The position numbers and the translations under genes are program-made. The notes beneath the pieces are model-generated. The model was not told the DNA's origin and searched no databases. It saw only the letters and a program-made list of their open reading frames with translations. DNA of 54,978 nucleotides from an uncultured Candidatus Nemicrothrix sp. (GTDB taxonomy: Bacteria; Actinomycetota; Acidimicrobiia; Acidimicrobiales; MedAcidi-G1), in the NCBI GenBank assembly GCA_913055915.1, contig CAJXKL010000016.1:1-54978 (forward strand), written 5' to 3'. Numbering within the stretch: position 1 is the stretch's first letter; each line of letters starts with the position of its first letter. Of this stretch, positions 7,192 to 15,041 are shown in pieces.

Positions 7192-7992
7192 TCAGATCAG
7201 CCGCTTCCGGAGGGACACGCTCACCTGCTCGATGACCCAGACCACCACGAAGATGATCACGAGCATCCCCAGTACCCGGTCGAAGCGGAAGAACTGGCGC
7301 TGTGCCTCCAGCACACGACCGATGCCGCCGGCGCCGACCAGGCCGAGGACGACCGATGCGCGGACGTTCAGTTCGAAGACGTAGAGGGCATGAGCCACGT
7401 AGTCGGGAAACACCGTTGGAAGAATGCCGGTGCGCAGTGAGGGGGCGTGGCGCCCCCCGGCCGCCCTAGCGGCCTCGAGGGGTCCGGGGTCGGCACCGTC
7501 GACGGTCTCAGAGAACAACTTGACCATGACAGCGAGGGAGAAGATGGTGAGCGCCCATGCTCCGGCGAACGCACCGATGCCGATGGCGGTGACCATGAGC
7601 TTGGCCCAGAAGAGGTCGGGTACGGCCCTGACCACGTTCATGACCGCCCGGCTCACCAGGTAGGTAGGCCTGTTCGGGGTCGTCAACGACGACATTGCGA
7701 AACTGACCGGCAGTGCCAGGCCGCATCCCAGGATCGTGGAGATGGTCGCTATCTGGAACGTCTCCACGAAAGGCTGTAGGACGTTGCCGCTGTCGAACAC
7801 CCAATCCCATGGAATGGGCCAGAACTTCTCCCAGAGCGGGTTGGACCAGACCTCCCAGAAGGTGGAGGGGTCAAAGCCGACCTCTCTGGCGGCGAAGACG
7901 CTGAACGCCATGAGGGCAGCGGCGATGCCGACGGTCCGGGCACGAAGCCGCGGCCTTTCCGGGCGGGTCGACTGCCCCGGTGTGGGCGTCAC
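7192..7992 (-). CDS. phnE: Phosphonate ABC transporter permease, first copy (PhnE-like)
   Basis: A 266-residue PhnE-type permease with several transmembrane segments, the coupling loop EAARAAGGRHAPSLRTGILP and the family motif FELNVRASVVLGLVGAGGIG. The GTG start overlaps the phnC stop by 4 nt (GTGA). It is a paralogue of the following permease; paired PhnE subunits are common in phosphonate, phosphite and related importers. Confidence 0.9.
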   Translation of the reverse strand: MTPTPGQSTRPERPRLRARTVGIAAALMAFSVFAAREVGFDPSTFWEVWSNPLWEKFWPIPWDWVFDSGNVLQPFVETFQIATISTILGCGLALPVSFAMSSLTTPNRPTYLVSRAVMNVVRAVPDLFWAKLMVTAIGIGAFAGAWALTIFSLAVMVKLFSETVDGADPGPLEAARAAGGRHAPSLRTGILPTVFPDYVAHALYVFELNVRASVVLGLVGAGGIGRVLEAQRQFFRFDRVLGMLVIIFVVVWVIEQVSVSLRKRLI

Positions 7993-8786
7993 CCGCCCTC
8001 CGAGCCGTCGGTCGGTGAATCGCCCATGGCCAGCAGGTCCTCGTCGGTGATGGAGCGGCCGTAGATGTCACGGAAGGTGTCGTCGTCGACGTCTGCGATA
8101 TCTCCGTCAAAGATCATCTCGCCGTCCCGGAGCCCGATCAGGCGGCGTCCATACTCCTTTGCCAGGTCCAGGAAGTGCAGGTTCACCAGTGTGGTGATGC
8201 CGAGTTCCCGGTTGATCTTCTGGAGGTCGCCCATTACCTGGCGGCTGGTCACCGGGTCCAGGGCGGCGACCGGTTCGTCGGCCAGCATCAGGCCAGGTTC
8301 CTGGGCAAGGGCGCGTGCTATTCCGACCCGTTGCTGCTGGCCACCCGACAGGTTCGAGGCCCTCACGTAGGCCTTGTCGACGATACCCACCCTCTCCAGG
8401 GCGGCCATCGCAGCCTCCCGGTCTTCAGCCGGCCAGAGGCCCAGCGTGGAGCGCCACGCCGGCACGACCGACAGGCGACCCATGAGAACGTTGTTCAACA
8501 CGCTGGTCCGGTTGACCAGGTTGAAGGTCTGGAAGATCATCCCGATCCGTGACCTGACCTGGCGAAGGGTGGCCGCGGATGCGCCGACCACCTCGGTCCC
8601 GTCGACTACGACGGAACCCGAGGTGGCCGGCACCAGACCGTTCAGTACCCGGAGCAGGGTCGACTTACCGGCGCCCGACAACCCGACGATGACGACGAAC
8701 TCGCCGTCGCCGATCGTCAGGTCTATGCCCCGGAGGGCCTCAACGCCCCCTGGGTATGTAACTGAGACGTCTTCGAGTCGAATCAC
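7989..8786 (-). CDS. phnC: Phosphonate ABC transporter ATP-binding protein PhnC
   Basis: A 265-residue ABC ATPase: Walker A GLSGAGKS (35-42), Q-loop MIFQTFNLV (83-91), signature LSGGQQQ (146-152), Walker B LMLADE (166-171) and a switch histidine in TLVNLHFLDLA. The segment FNLVNRTSVLNNVLMGRL is characteristic of PhnC. It energises uptake by the two following permeases. It starts 34 bp after phnD. No C-P lyase, phosphonatase or phosphite dehydrogenase gene is present in the window, so the exact P compound cannot be fixed. Confidence 0.93.
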   Translation of the reverse strand: MIRLEDVSVTYPGGVEALRGIDLTIGDGEFVVIVGLSGAGKSTLLRVLNGLVPATSGSVVVDGTEVVGASAATLRQVRSRIGMIFQTFNLVNRTSVLNNVLMGRLSVVPAWRSTLGLWPAEDREAAMAALERVGIVDKAYVRASNLSGGQQQRVGIARALAQEPGLMLADEPVAALDPVTSRQVMGDLQKINRELGITTLVNLHFLDLAKEYGRRLIGLRDGEMIFDGDIADVDDDTFRDIYGRSITDEDLLAMGDSPTDGSEGG

Positions 8787-8820
8787 CGGGGTGTCGGGAC
8801 CGGGATACGGCTCGCCTTCA

Positions 8821-9885
8821 TCAGCCTGCTTCGGTGATTCCGAGGGCGCTGGCCGCCTCGCGGACGACGTCGAAGTCTGATTCCAGCGCCGGTCGGATGT
8901 CGGTCCAGCCGGAGATCTCGTCCATCACGGCCACACCCTCCTCGGTGGAGAGGTAGACGGCTATCGAATCGTAGATTGCCTTCTTCAGCGATGCCGGGAG
9001 CAGGCTCGACACGGCGATCACGTCGTTGGGAACCTCCGCTGTGAGGTTGAACACGATCACCTTCTCACCGACGTCCAGGTTCTCCTTGCGGAGCGCACGG
9101 CGTGCGTCGTCGTAGGAGAGGCCGATGTCGGCATCTCCGCTGTAGACGGCGGCAACTGAAGCGTCATGGCCGCCTGAGAAGATCGGCGTGATGTCGTTGA
9201 CCGGGTCGATTCCGATGTTGATGAGCTGCAGGGCCGGGAAGATGTAACCCGAGGTGGAACTCTCGGAGGTAAAGGCGACACGCTTGCCCTTCACCTTGGA
9301 GAGGTCGGCCACGCAGGCGGAACCGGGTGACACAGGGCCGTTGTCCCGGGTCTCGCCGAGTGCCTTGCCGGCATCGCCGAAGTAGACGCCAACCTGCAGG
9401 GCGACAGCGTCGAGCGCTCCGACCTGCACAACACCGTCGGCGGTGTTCTCCAGGGCCGTTGCCGGTTCGACCGGGGAGTCACAGAGGCCGGGATCGTTCG
9501 TCATCCACTGGCCGTGGTAGGTGGCGGCGCCGTACCGGATCGCCTGCACCAACGGCTCCATGTTGCCGAACTGCTGCTTGGCCAGCACGTAGCCGAACGG
9601 TCCGAACGCCCCAAGGTCGGCCTTGCCGGTTCCCATGGCTGTGACGAGGCCCGTGTAGTCGGTGGTTACGACACCCTCGACCTCGATTCCGAGTGAGGTC
9701 GACAACATGTCGACGAACGGCTGAATCTGGTCCTGCAGGTTCTCCTGTTCGGTGCTCGGAACGTGTCCGTAGGTGATCTTGTCGGGCCAGGCAGCATCGG
9801 CCTTCTGGTCGTCAGAGCTGCTACTGCAACCGGTTGCCACAACTGTGATGGCCAGCAGTGCGGCCAGAATCTTCATTGCTCTCAC
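8821..9885 (-). CDS. phnD: Phosphonate ABC transporter substrate-binding lipoprotein PhnD
   Basis: A 354-residue binding protein with a short lipoprotein signal peptide ending in VATGC (lipid-anchored Cys20), followed by a Ser-rich linker. Family motifs are clear: ITYGHVPSTEQENLQ, DYTGLVTAMGTGKADLGAFG, and SESSTSGYIFPALQL, whose Ser/Thr residues bind the phosphonate oxygens in PhnD structures. The GTG start at 9885 has an AAGGGGGG ribosome site a few nt upstream; an ATG three codons later is less well spaced. It is the first gene of the transporter operon, preceded by a promoter region with direct and inverted repeats. Confidence 0.93.
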   Translation of the reverse strand: MRAMKILAALLAITVVATGCSSSSDDQKADAAWPDKITYGHVPSTEQENLQDQIQPFVDMLSTSLGIEVEGVVTTDYTGLVTAMGTGKADLGAFGPFGYVLAKQQFGNMEPLVQAIRYGAATYHGQWMTNDPGLCDSPVEPATALENTADGVVQVGALDAVALQVGVYFGDAGKALGETRDNGPVSPGSACVADLSKVKGKRVAFTSESSTSGYIFPALQLINIGIDPVNDITPIFSGGHDASVAAVYSGDADIGLSYDDARRALRKENLDVGEKVIVFNLTAEVPNDVIAVSSLLPASLKKAIYDSIAVYLSTEEGVAVMDEISGWTDIRPALESDFDVVREAASALGITEAG

Positions 9886-9917
9886 GGGTCCCCCCTTGGT
9901 GGGTTCAGTGGATTGGT

Positions 9918-9976
9918 CTGCACACTAGTCATGCCTCCCAACTCCTCCCAACTCATCGTGCCAGTTGAGTGTGCAG
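9918..9976 (-). promoter_or_regulatory. phnD promoter region with 9-bp inverted repeat and 10-bp tandem direct repeat
   Basis: CTGCACACT (9918-9926) and AGTGTGCAG (9968-9976) are a perfect 9-bp inverted repeat bracketing two tandem copies of CTCCCAACTC (9935-9944, 9945-9954). On the minus strand this reads TTGGGA, 18 nt, then TAGTGT as a plausible -35/-10 pair, and one palindrome arm overlaps the -10. Tandem units with 10-11 nt spacing recall PhoB/PhoP sites in general, but the unit does not match the known actinobacterial PHO box. Control by phosphate or phosphonate is inferred. Confidence 0.45.
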
Positions 9977-9979
9977 TCG

Positions 9980-10744
9980 CTACATCCAGTCGTCGATCGG
10001 AAGGGTCAGTCCCTCGACGACGGCTGGGCCCTTGAGTGCCGACACCGTGGCGTGCCCCGCCCGCAGCAGCGCCGTGTCGGAGTTCTCGGGCATCTGGTCG
10101 GTCGTCGGTGCAAGTTCGAAGGAGATCCCGTTGTCATCCCGGTCGGTGACCAGGGTCTGGATGGAGCCCTTCGGTGCCAGGGTCGCCAGGCGAACTCCCT
10201 GGATCTCGCCGACGGGTAGGTTCGGCACGTTCACGTTGAGCGAAATGATCCCGCTCTGGTCGGCCAACCAGCGGACCATGGGAAGGGCGATCTCGGTTGC
10301 CGAGGACCAGAGCTGTGTGGTTCCGTCGTCTCGGCCGTCGAGTTGGCTGAGGGCCAGCCCCGAGAGGCCACGCTGCCTTCCGGTCAGCACAGCACCGATG
10401 GTTGCAGAGTAGAGGGTGGATGATCCGGTGTTCGGTCCCTGGTTGACCCCGGCAAGCACCAGGTCGACAGCATCGCCGAAGACACCGAGAGCCGCCAGGC
10501 TGACGATGAACGCCGGTGGGGCACTGACAGCGTGGGCCGACACCCCGGCCAGGTCCGGCAGGCTGACGGCCCTCAGGTCTGCCCGACCTGGGGTCTCAAG
10601 CGGACCCAGGGCAGCGGAACCGCCACTCCAGTCCCTTGTGGGACCTGCGACAACCGGTGTCCAGCCCTGCTCGAGCACCGCCACAGCGAGGGCATGCAGC
10701 CCCGGTGAGTCGATGCCGTCATCGTTGGTTACGAGAATCCTCAT
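9980..10744 (-). CDS. surE: 5'/3'-nucleotidase SurE
   Basis: The 254-residue protein starts MRILVTNDDGIDSPG, the metal-binding motif of SurE (two Asp residues), and continues with GVNQGPNTGSSTLYSATIGA and LNVNVPNLP. SurE removes phosphate from nucleoside monophosphates and short polyphosphates in the cytoplasm, using a divalent metal. The frame extends 42 codons upstream, but the conserved beginning fixes the ATG at 10744. The gene is upstream of phnD on the same strand (94 bp apart) and divergent from the EamA exporter gene. Confidence 0.92.
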   Translation of the reverse strand: MRILVTNDDGIDSPGLHALAVAVLEQGWTPVVAGPTRDWSGGSAALGPLETPGRADLRAVSLPDLAGVSAHAVSAPPAFIVSLAALGVFGDAVDLVLAGVNQGPNTGSSTLYSATIGAVLTGRQRGLSGLALSQLDGRDDGTTQLWSSATEIALPMVRWLADQSGIISLNVNVPNLPVGEIQGVRLATLAPKGSIQTLVTDRDDNGISFELAPTTDQMPENSDTALLRAGHATVSALKGPAVVEGLTLPIDDWM

Positions 10745-10833
10745 GGAATCGCATTCGTCGTGGTCTCGGACAGGCGGGGCAGGGTATCCGATCACCTGAC
10801 CCAGAACCCGGTCCGGTCTGTCCCACGCGCTCC

Positions 10834-10839
10834 TAGGGT
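10834..10839 (+). promoter_or_regulatory. Putative leaderless -10 box TAGGGT
   Basis: TAGGGT ends exactly 7 nt before the ATG at 10847, and no Shine-Dalgarno sequence is present. The same 7-nt spacing recurs before hom, prfA, rpiB, gpsA and cofC. Confidence 0.5.
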
Positions 10840-10846
10840 GCCCCCC

Positions 10847-11752
10847 ATGTCGTCGGAACTCTCTGAACACGGTGGCACGGGGCGCCTGGCGGCGACAGCG
10901 GCGGTCACCTGCTGGTCCGCTGGCAACGTCATGGTGGTGAGCCTCGACCTCCCGGGACTCCAGATTGCCTTCTGGCGCCTGCTGCTCGGAGCAGTCCTCT
11001 ACGGGGCGGTCCTCTATGGGGGAGGTCGCCGGATTTCACTCCGCACGGTTCGGCTGGTAGCCCCTGCCGGCGCCATCCTCGGCCTGGAGATAGGCGTGTT
11101 CTTCGTGGCACTGCACTCCACGACTGTCGCCAATGCCACGACGATCGGCGCCCTTCAGCCAATCGTGTTGATGGCGGTGGCATCCCGCCGCTTCAGGGAA
11201 GATGTCGGCCCGTGGCTGGTTGGGGCGGCCCTGGTGGCGATCGGAGGGGTGGCGCTCGTCATGTTCGGTGCCGGAACCGATGTTGGCGTCAACCTCCGCG
11301 GAGACGCCCTGGCTGTTCTGGCCATGGTCCTCTTCTCTGCCTATTTCGTGGTCGTGAAGGACGTGCGCAACCGGGTTGACACGTTCACCCTCCAGACCGT
11401 GTCGATGGCCGTGGGGGCACTTGTACTCCTACCCCTGGTAGCCGTCGACGCCGGAACGGTCGCGGTTCCGTTCCCCAGCGGACCCCAGTGGGTCTGGTTG
11501 GCCGTCCTGCTTGCCGTTCCCGGCACGGGCCACCTGCTCATGAACTGGGCCCACCTGCACATCCCACTGTCGCTGGCGGGCATGCTGACCCTGTCGATCC
11601 CTGTTCTCTCGGGTGCGGGAGCCTGGCTGGTCGTGGGCCAGCAGGTCACCCTGATCCAGGGCCTGGGAATGGCGGTGGTGATAAGCGTGTTGGTGCTGGT
11701 GGTACGACGGGATGCCCGCTCTTTCGTCGCGACGGGAGATTCCCGAACCTGA
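10847..11752 (+). CDS. EamA/DMT-family transporter
   Basis: A 301-residue integral membrane protein with ten hydrophobic segments arranged as two repeats of five, the hallmark of the EamA (drug/metabolite transporter) superfamily. Motifs include FWRLLLGAVLYG in repeat 1, HSTTVANATTIGALQPI, and LLMNWAHLHIPLSLAGMLTL in repeat 2. It probably exports a small metabolite; the substrate cannot be read from the sequence. The chosen ATG lies just after TAGGGT; the frame extends upstream to 10760 but that part is not membrane-like. Confidence 0.88.
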   Translation: MSSELSEHGGTGRLAATAAVTCWSAGNVMVVSLDLPGLQIAFWRLLLGAVLYGAVLYGGGRRISLRTVRLVAPAGAILGLEIGVFFVALHSTTVANATTIGALQPIVLMAVASRRFREDVGPWLVGAALVAIGGVALVMFGAGTDVGVNLRGDALAVLAMVLFSAYFVVVKDVRNRVDTFTLQTVSMAVGALVLLPLVAVDAGTVAVPFPSGPQWVWLAVLLAVPGTGHLLMNWAHLHIPLSLAGMLTLSIPVLSGAGAWLVVGQQVTLIQGLGMAVVISVLVLVVRRDARSFVATGDSRT

Positions 11753-11801
11753 GGGTCTATTGTTCAACCGATCCCACAACCGACATGGAGGAGTAGGGAA
11801 C

Positions 11802-12098
11802 ATGAGTGCCGACGGCACCTGGAACGTCACGATGAACACACCCATGGGGGCCCAGGCGGGCACCCTCACATTTGCCACCGACGGTGGAACCCTCACCGGG
11901 ACCATGTCAGGCGCGCAGGGGTCGCTAGACCTCGAGGACGGCACGATCGACGGCGACGCCCTCTCGTGGACGGTCAACATGACCTCGCCGATGCCGATCA
12001 AGGTCGAGTCAACGGCCACCATCACCGGTGACGAGATCACCGGAGAGGCCAAGCTGGGGGCCTTCGGTACCGCCACCTTCAGCGGAACGAGGGCGTGA
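11802..12098 (+). CDS. Small beta-rich protein of unknown function
   Basis: A 98-residue acidic protein with repeated strand-turn units: GTWNVTMNTPMGAQAGTLTF, GTLTGTMSGAQGSLDLEDG, DALSWTVNMTSPMPIKVEST and GEAKLGAFGTATFSG. The alternating pattern predicts a small beta-barrel or lipocalin-like sheet without a signal peptide. I recall similar unnamed proteins in Acidimicrobiia, sometimes as domains of larger proteins. GGAGGAG lies 8-9 nt before the ATG. The stop overlaps the GTG of the next gene by 4 nt. No function is assigned. Confidence 0.7.
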   Translation: MSADGTWNVTMNTPMGAQAGTLTFATDGGTLTGTMSGAQGSLDLEDGTIDGDALSWTVNMTSPMPIKVESTATITGDEITGEAKLGAFGTATFSGTRA

Positions 12099-12421
12099 GC
12101 ATGGAGTTCTCAACCACCGACGGGGTGCCAGGTCGCACCGTGGTTGCCTCGCACGGTGTGGCCATCGGCTCCACCGTCAGGGCCAAGAACATAGCCAAGG
12201 ACATCGGTGCAGGTCTCAAGTCCATTGTGGGTGGCGAGATCAAGTCGTATTCAGACATGCTGGCCGACGCCCGTACCGAGGCCCTCGAACGCATGGGCTC
12301 CCATGCCGCAGAACTGGGGGCTGACGCCGTTGTCAACGTTCGGCTGACCACCTCACAGATCATGGGCAACGCCGCCGAGATCCTCGCCTACGGCACAGCG
12401 GTCTCGACCGAATCAGCCTGA
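12095..12421 (+). CDS. YbjQ/UPF0145 family protein
   Basis: The 108-residue protein matches the YbjQ (DUF74) family over its whole length: GVPGRTVVASHGVAIGSTV, then KDIGAGLKSIVGGEIKSY, an amphipathic helix, and LGADAVVNVRLTTSQI. Members form pentameric assemblies and were once called heavy-metal-binding; the true role is unknown. The GTG at 12095 overlaps the preceding stop (GTGA); an ATG two codons later is an alternative. It lies directly upstream of the candidate selenoprotein. Confidence 0.88.
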   Translation: MSMEFSTTDGVPGRTVVASHGVAIGSTVRAKNIAKDIGAGLKSIVGGEIKSYSDMLADARTEALERMGSHAAELGADAVVNVRLTTSQIMGNAAEILAYGTAVSTESA

Positions 12422-12446
12422 GCGCCAAGCGGAACCGGAGCGTCAC

Positions 12447-12989
12447 ATGATGGTTCCCACGGGAGGACGGGTCCCCGCTGTCGACCTGGCGGCACCCGAC
12501 GGGTCCCCCGTTGCCGTCGACCCAGGGCAGCGGACCTACCTGGTCCTCCAGGTGCTCCGTTACTACGGTTGAGCCCCCTGCCTCGAGCTACTCGCGCAGT
12601 TGCGCGAACACCACGGAGAGTTCGCTGAAAGGGATGCGGCCGTGATGGCGGTCGGCGGCGCAGCCGATTTCCAGGCACAGCGGCTGCTGGACGGCGGTGT
12701 GCCGTTCCCCCTGCTCCTGGACCCGGGCGGCACGTTGCGAAGCGCACTGGGACTCGACCAGAAGCTCTCCAAGGGTGAGCTGATGGGGTGGCGTTCGATC
12801 AGGAACCTGTTTGTCGGGATGTTCAGGCAGAAGCAGGGGAAGGTCAGCCGACCCCACACCGAGGACCGACCAGCTGTGGTGATCCTGGACCCAGAACGCC
12901 GTGTCGTGTGGTCGCACGTTGGCAGGGCGGTAGGCGACTACCCGCCGGTTGCCGAGATCCTGGCGGCCATACCGTCACAAGCGATCTAG
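12447..12989 (+). CDS. Candidate selenocysteine-containing redoxin (AhpC/TSA-like, UxxC motif)
   Basis: Read through one in-frame TGA (12570-12572), the gene encodes 180 residues of a peroxiredoxin-like, AhpC-TSA_2-type thioredoxin fold: VPAVDLAAPDGSPVAVD, a strand YLVLQVLRYYG, then U42-A-P-C45, LELLAQLREHH, a GGVPFPLLLDPGGTLRSALGL strand-loop and PAVVILDPERRVVWSH. Homology continues in the same frame on both sides of the TGA, and the TGA sits where the family has the redox Cys of its CxxC motif. A perfect 6-bp hairpin with an AGTT loop begins 20 nt after the TGA, as in a bacterial SECIS. GGAG lies 6 nt before the ATG at 12447; a second ATG at 12450 is possible. The protein would reduce peroxides or disulfides. 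The alternative is a Cys-to-stop mutation (TGC to TGA). Confidence 0.72.
12592..12607 (+). promoter_or_regulatory. Candidate bacterial SECIS hairpin
   Basis: TCGCGC (12592-12597), loop AGTT (12598-12601) and GCGCGA (12602-12607) form a perfect 6-bp GC-rich stem. The loop starts 26 nt from the last base of the TGA and has G as its second base. As I recall the bacterial SECIS model, it needs a small apical loop with a G among the first two bases, 16-37 nt from the UGA. The hairpin is inside the coding sequence, as in bacterial selenoproteins. Confidence 0.55.
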
Positions 12990-12999
12990 TGCCCGGCCC

Positions 13000-13320
13000 A
13001 TGAGCGCAGGAGTTGGTTCGTAGGCCACGATCTTCAAGACCCATCTGACATCGGACAGTGACGGCTACGGGGACATGGCCCAGAAGACGGCAACCCTGGT
13101 GGCAGACCAGGACGGCTTCCTCGGCATGGACTCGGCCCGTGGGGAAGACGGCGTTGGCATCACGGTCTGCTACCGGGAATCGCTTGAGGCGATCGAGGCA
13201 TGGGGGCGAGACACCCAACACCGTGTGGCCCAGAGGATCGGCCTCGAACGGTGGTACGACCACTTCACCATGCGGATAGCCAGGGTTGAGCGGTCCAGCG
13301 AGTACAACCGGCCCGAATAG
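13000..13320 (+). pseudogene. Antibiotic-biosynthesis-monooxygenase-like (dimeric alpha-beta barrel) protein with in-frame TAG
   Basis: Residues encoded from 13024 to 13320 match the YgiN/ABM-type fold: ATIFKTHLTSDSDGYGDMAQ as the first strand and helix, then DQDGFLGMDSARGEDGVGIT and the helix EAIEAWGRDTQHRVAQ. The only upstream in-frame ATG (13000) is separated from this domain by a TAG at 13021-13023. Starting instead at the ATG at 13075 gives 81 residues and loses the first beta strand. The TAG could be a nonsense mutation (for example from TGG or TAC). A one-base insertion is also possible, because the other frame reads WFVATIFKT if one G is removed near 13023, but that frame offers no start codon. 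An assembly error is not excluded. Confidence 0.5.
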
Positions 13321-13346
13321 GGTTCAGGCACATCGGGCCCACCCGG

Positions 13347-13382
13347 TAGCATCGGGGCGATCCTGCCGGTGATCCACCGGCA
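13347..13382 (+). promoter_or_regulatory. argS promoter -10 (TAGCAT) and leader hairpin
   Basis: TAGCAT (13347-13352) would start a transcript near 13359. A perfect 8-bp inverted repeat follows, TGCCGGTG (13364-13371) and CACCGGCA (13375-13382), with a 3-nt loop. It lies 28 nt before the argS ATG, so it may act as an operator or a leader hairpin. Confidence 0.4.
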
Positions 13383-13409
13383 CTACCACCTGCCCGCTGG
13401 AACAGCCCA

Positions 13410-15041
13410 ATGGACGTTCGCGACATCCTCATCGAATCGGTACGGTCCGCGCTCATCGACCTGGGCGTTGACCCTCCACCAGCCGAGGTAGGCCTCGAGC
13501 GCCCCGCCAACCCCGAGCACGGCGACTGGTCCACCAACGCCGCGCTTGCCTCTGCAAAGGCGGTCGGTTGTAACCCGCGGGAATTGGGAACGGCACTCGC
13601 AGAGGCCCTTGAGGCTTCACCACCGGCCCACGTGACGGCCGTCGAGGTGGCCGGTCCCGGGTTCGTCAACTTTCGACTGGCCGACTCGTGGCTCCACGAC
13701 GTGCTCCTTGACGTCGTGGCGGCCGGTCCCGACGGATGGGCCGCCCACTCCGTTGGTGGTGGCCGGTCGGTCATGGTCGAGTTCGTCAGCGCCAATCCGA
13801 CAGGGCCGCTTCATGCCGGCCACGGGCGGGGAGCGTGCTACGGCGACTCCCTGGCAAGGCTCTACCAGCGCTGTGGCCACGAGGTAACCCGAGAGTTCTA
13901 CGTCAACGACCGTGGCACCCAGATGCAACTCTTCGCCGACTCCCTGGCAGCTGCCGCAGCTGGTTCCGGGCCCCCTGAGGGCGGCTACCACGGCCAGTAC
14001 ATCCGCGACTGGGCAGTCGAGATGCCCGAGGGCGCCGATTCACTGGAGTGGGGGTACAAGAGGGCGCTGGCCGACCAGCGGAGAGTCCTCGAGAGCCTGG
14101 ACATCCACTTCGATTCCTGGTTCAGCGAGCGGTCGATGATCGAGTCGGGTGCCATTGACGAGGTCATGTCGGACCTGCGGGCCCAGGACGCCGTATACGA
14201 AGACGATGGTGCCACCTGGTTGCGGAGCAGCGACCACGGAGATGACAAGGACCGGGTGCTCGTCAAGTCCGACGGCCAGTTCACCTACCTGCTGCCCGAT
14301 GTGGCCTACCACCGCGACAAGTTCCAGCGCGCCGACCGGCTGGTGAACGTCTGGGGGGCCGACCACCACGGCTACGTGGCACGCATGCAGTCCGCCATGC
14401 ATGCGCTGGGGCACGACCCCACCGAGTTGCAGGTGGCTATCACCCAGATGGTCAGCCTTCAGCGCGGCGGAGAGGAGGTACGGCTGTCCAAGCGCACAGG
14501 CGAGATGGTCGAGTTGGCCGAGGTGGTCGACGAGGTCGGCGCTGATGCCGCCCGCTTCACCTACCTGTTGCTCTCGGTCGATTCGCAACAGACCTTCGAC
14601 CTGGACCTCGTTGCCAGCCAGGTCAACGAGAACCCCGTGTTCTACGTGCAGTACGCGCACGCACGGATCCACTCCATCGTGGGGCGGGCTGCTGGAGCCG
14701 GCATCGAGCGGGCTCCCGTTGACATGGTCGACCTCTCCCTGCTGGGGCACCAGCGCGAGCTGGCCCTTCTCCGGGCACTCCACGATCTGCCCGACACCGT
14801 CCTGCGTGCCTGTCGCGAGCGTGCACCGCACCAGGTCACGACATGGGTGAGGGAACTGGCTTCAGCGTTCCACGGCTTCTACCACGACTGCCGTGTCATG
14901 GGTGACGGTATCGAAGAGGACCTTTCCCAGGCCCGGCTGTGGCTAGTCGAGGCGGTACGGATAGGCCTCGTGGTCGCCTTCGACCTGCTCGGGGTTTCGG
15001 CACCCGAGGAAATGTGGAGAGAAGGGGACGGGGATACCTGA
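13410..15041 (+). CDS. argS: Arginyl-tRNA synthetase
   Basis: A 543-residue class I synthetase that charges tRNA-Arg with arginine. Seen in order: the N-terminal Add-1 domain (about 5-90, NPEHGDWSTNAAL and GPGFVNFRL), the signature SANPTGPLHAGHGRG with HAGH at 135-138 in place of HIGH, the catalytic domain with VNVWGADHHGYVARM, a KMSK-like RLSKRTGEMVEL and an all-alpha anticodon-binding domain beginning near DSQQTFDLDL. Length is typical. Its stop overlaps the lysA start by 1 nt, forming the usual actinobacterial argS-lysA-hom-thrC cluster. Confidence 0.96.
   Translation: MDVRDILIESVRSALIDLGVDPPPAEVGLERPANPEHGDWSTNAALASAKAVGCNPRELGTALAEALEASPPAHVTAVEVAGPGFVNFRLADSWLHDVLLDVVAAGPDGWAAHSVGGGRSVMVEFVSANPTGPLHAGHGRGACYGDSLARLYQRCGHEVTREFYVNDRGTQMQLFADSLAAAAAGSGPPEGGYHGQYIRDWAVEMPEGADSLEWGYKRALADQRRVLESLDIHFDSWFSERSMIESGAIDEVMSDLRAQDAVYEDDGATWLRSSDHGDDKDRVLVKSDGQFTYLLPDVAYHRDKFQRADRLVNVWGADHHGYVARMQSAMHALGHDPTELQVAITQMVSLQRGGEEVRLSKRTGEMVELAEVVDEVGADAARFTYLLLSVDSQQTFDLDLVASQVNENPVFYVQYAHARIHSIVGRAAGAGIERAPVDMVDLSLLGHQRELALLRALHDLPDTVLRACRERAPHQVTTWVRELASAFHGFYHDCRVMGDGIEEDLSQARLWLVEAVRIGLVVAFDLLGVSAPEEMWREGDGDT

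Noticed and set aside
12600-12989. Stand-alone 129-residue protein starting at TTG 12600
   Set aside because: It begins in the middle of the thioredoxin fold, lacks the redox motif, and the upstream in-frame sequence (12447-12569) supplies the missing strand; a TGA-interrupted single gene explains the data better.
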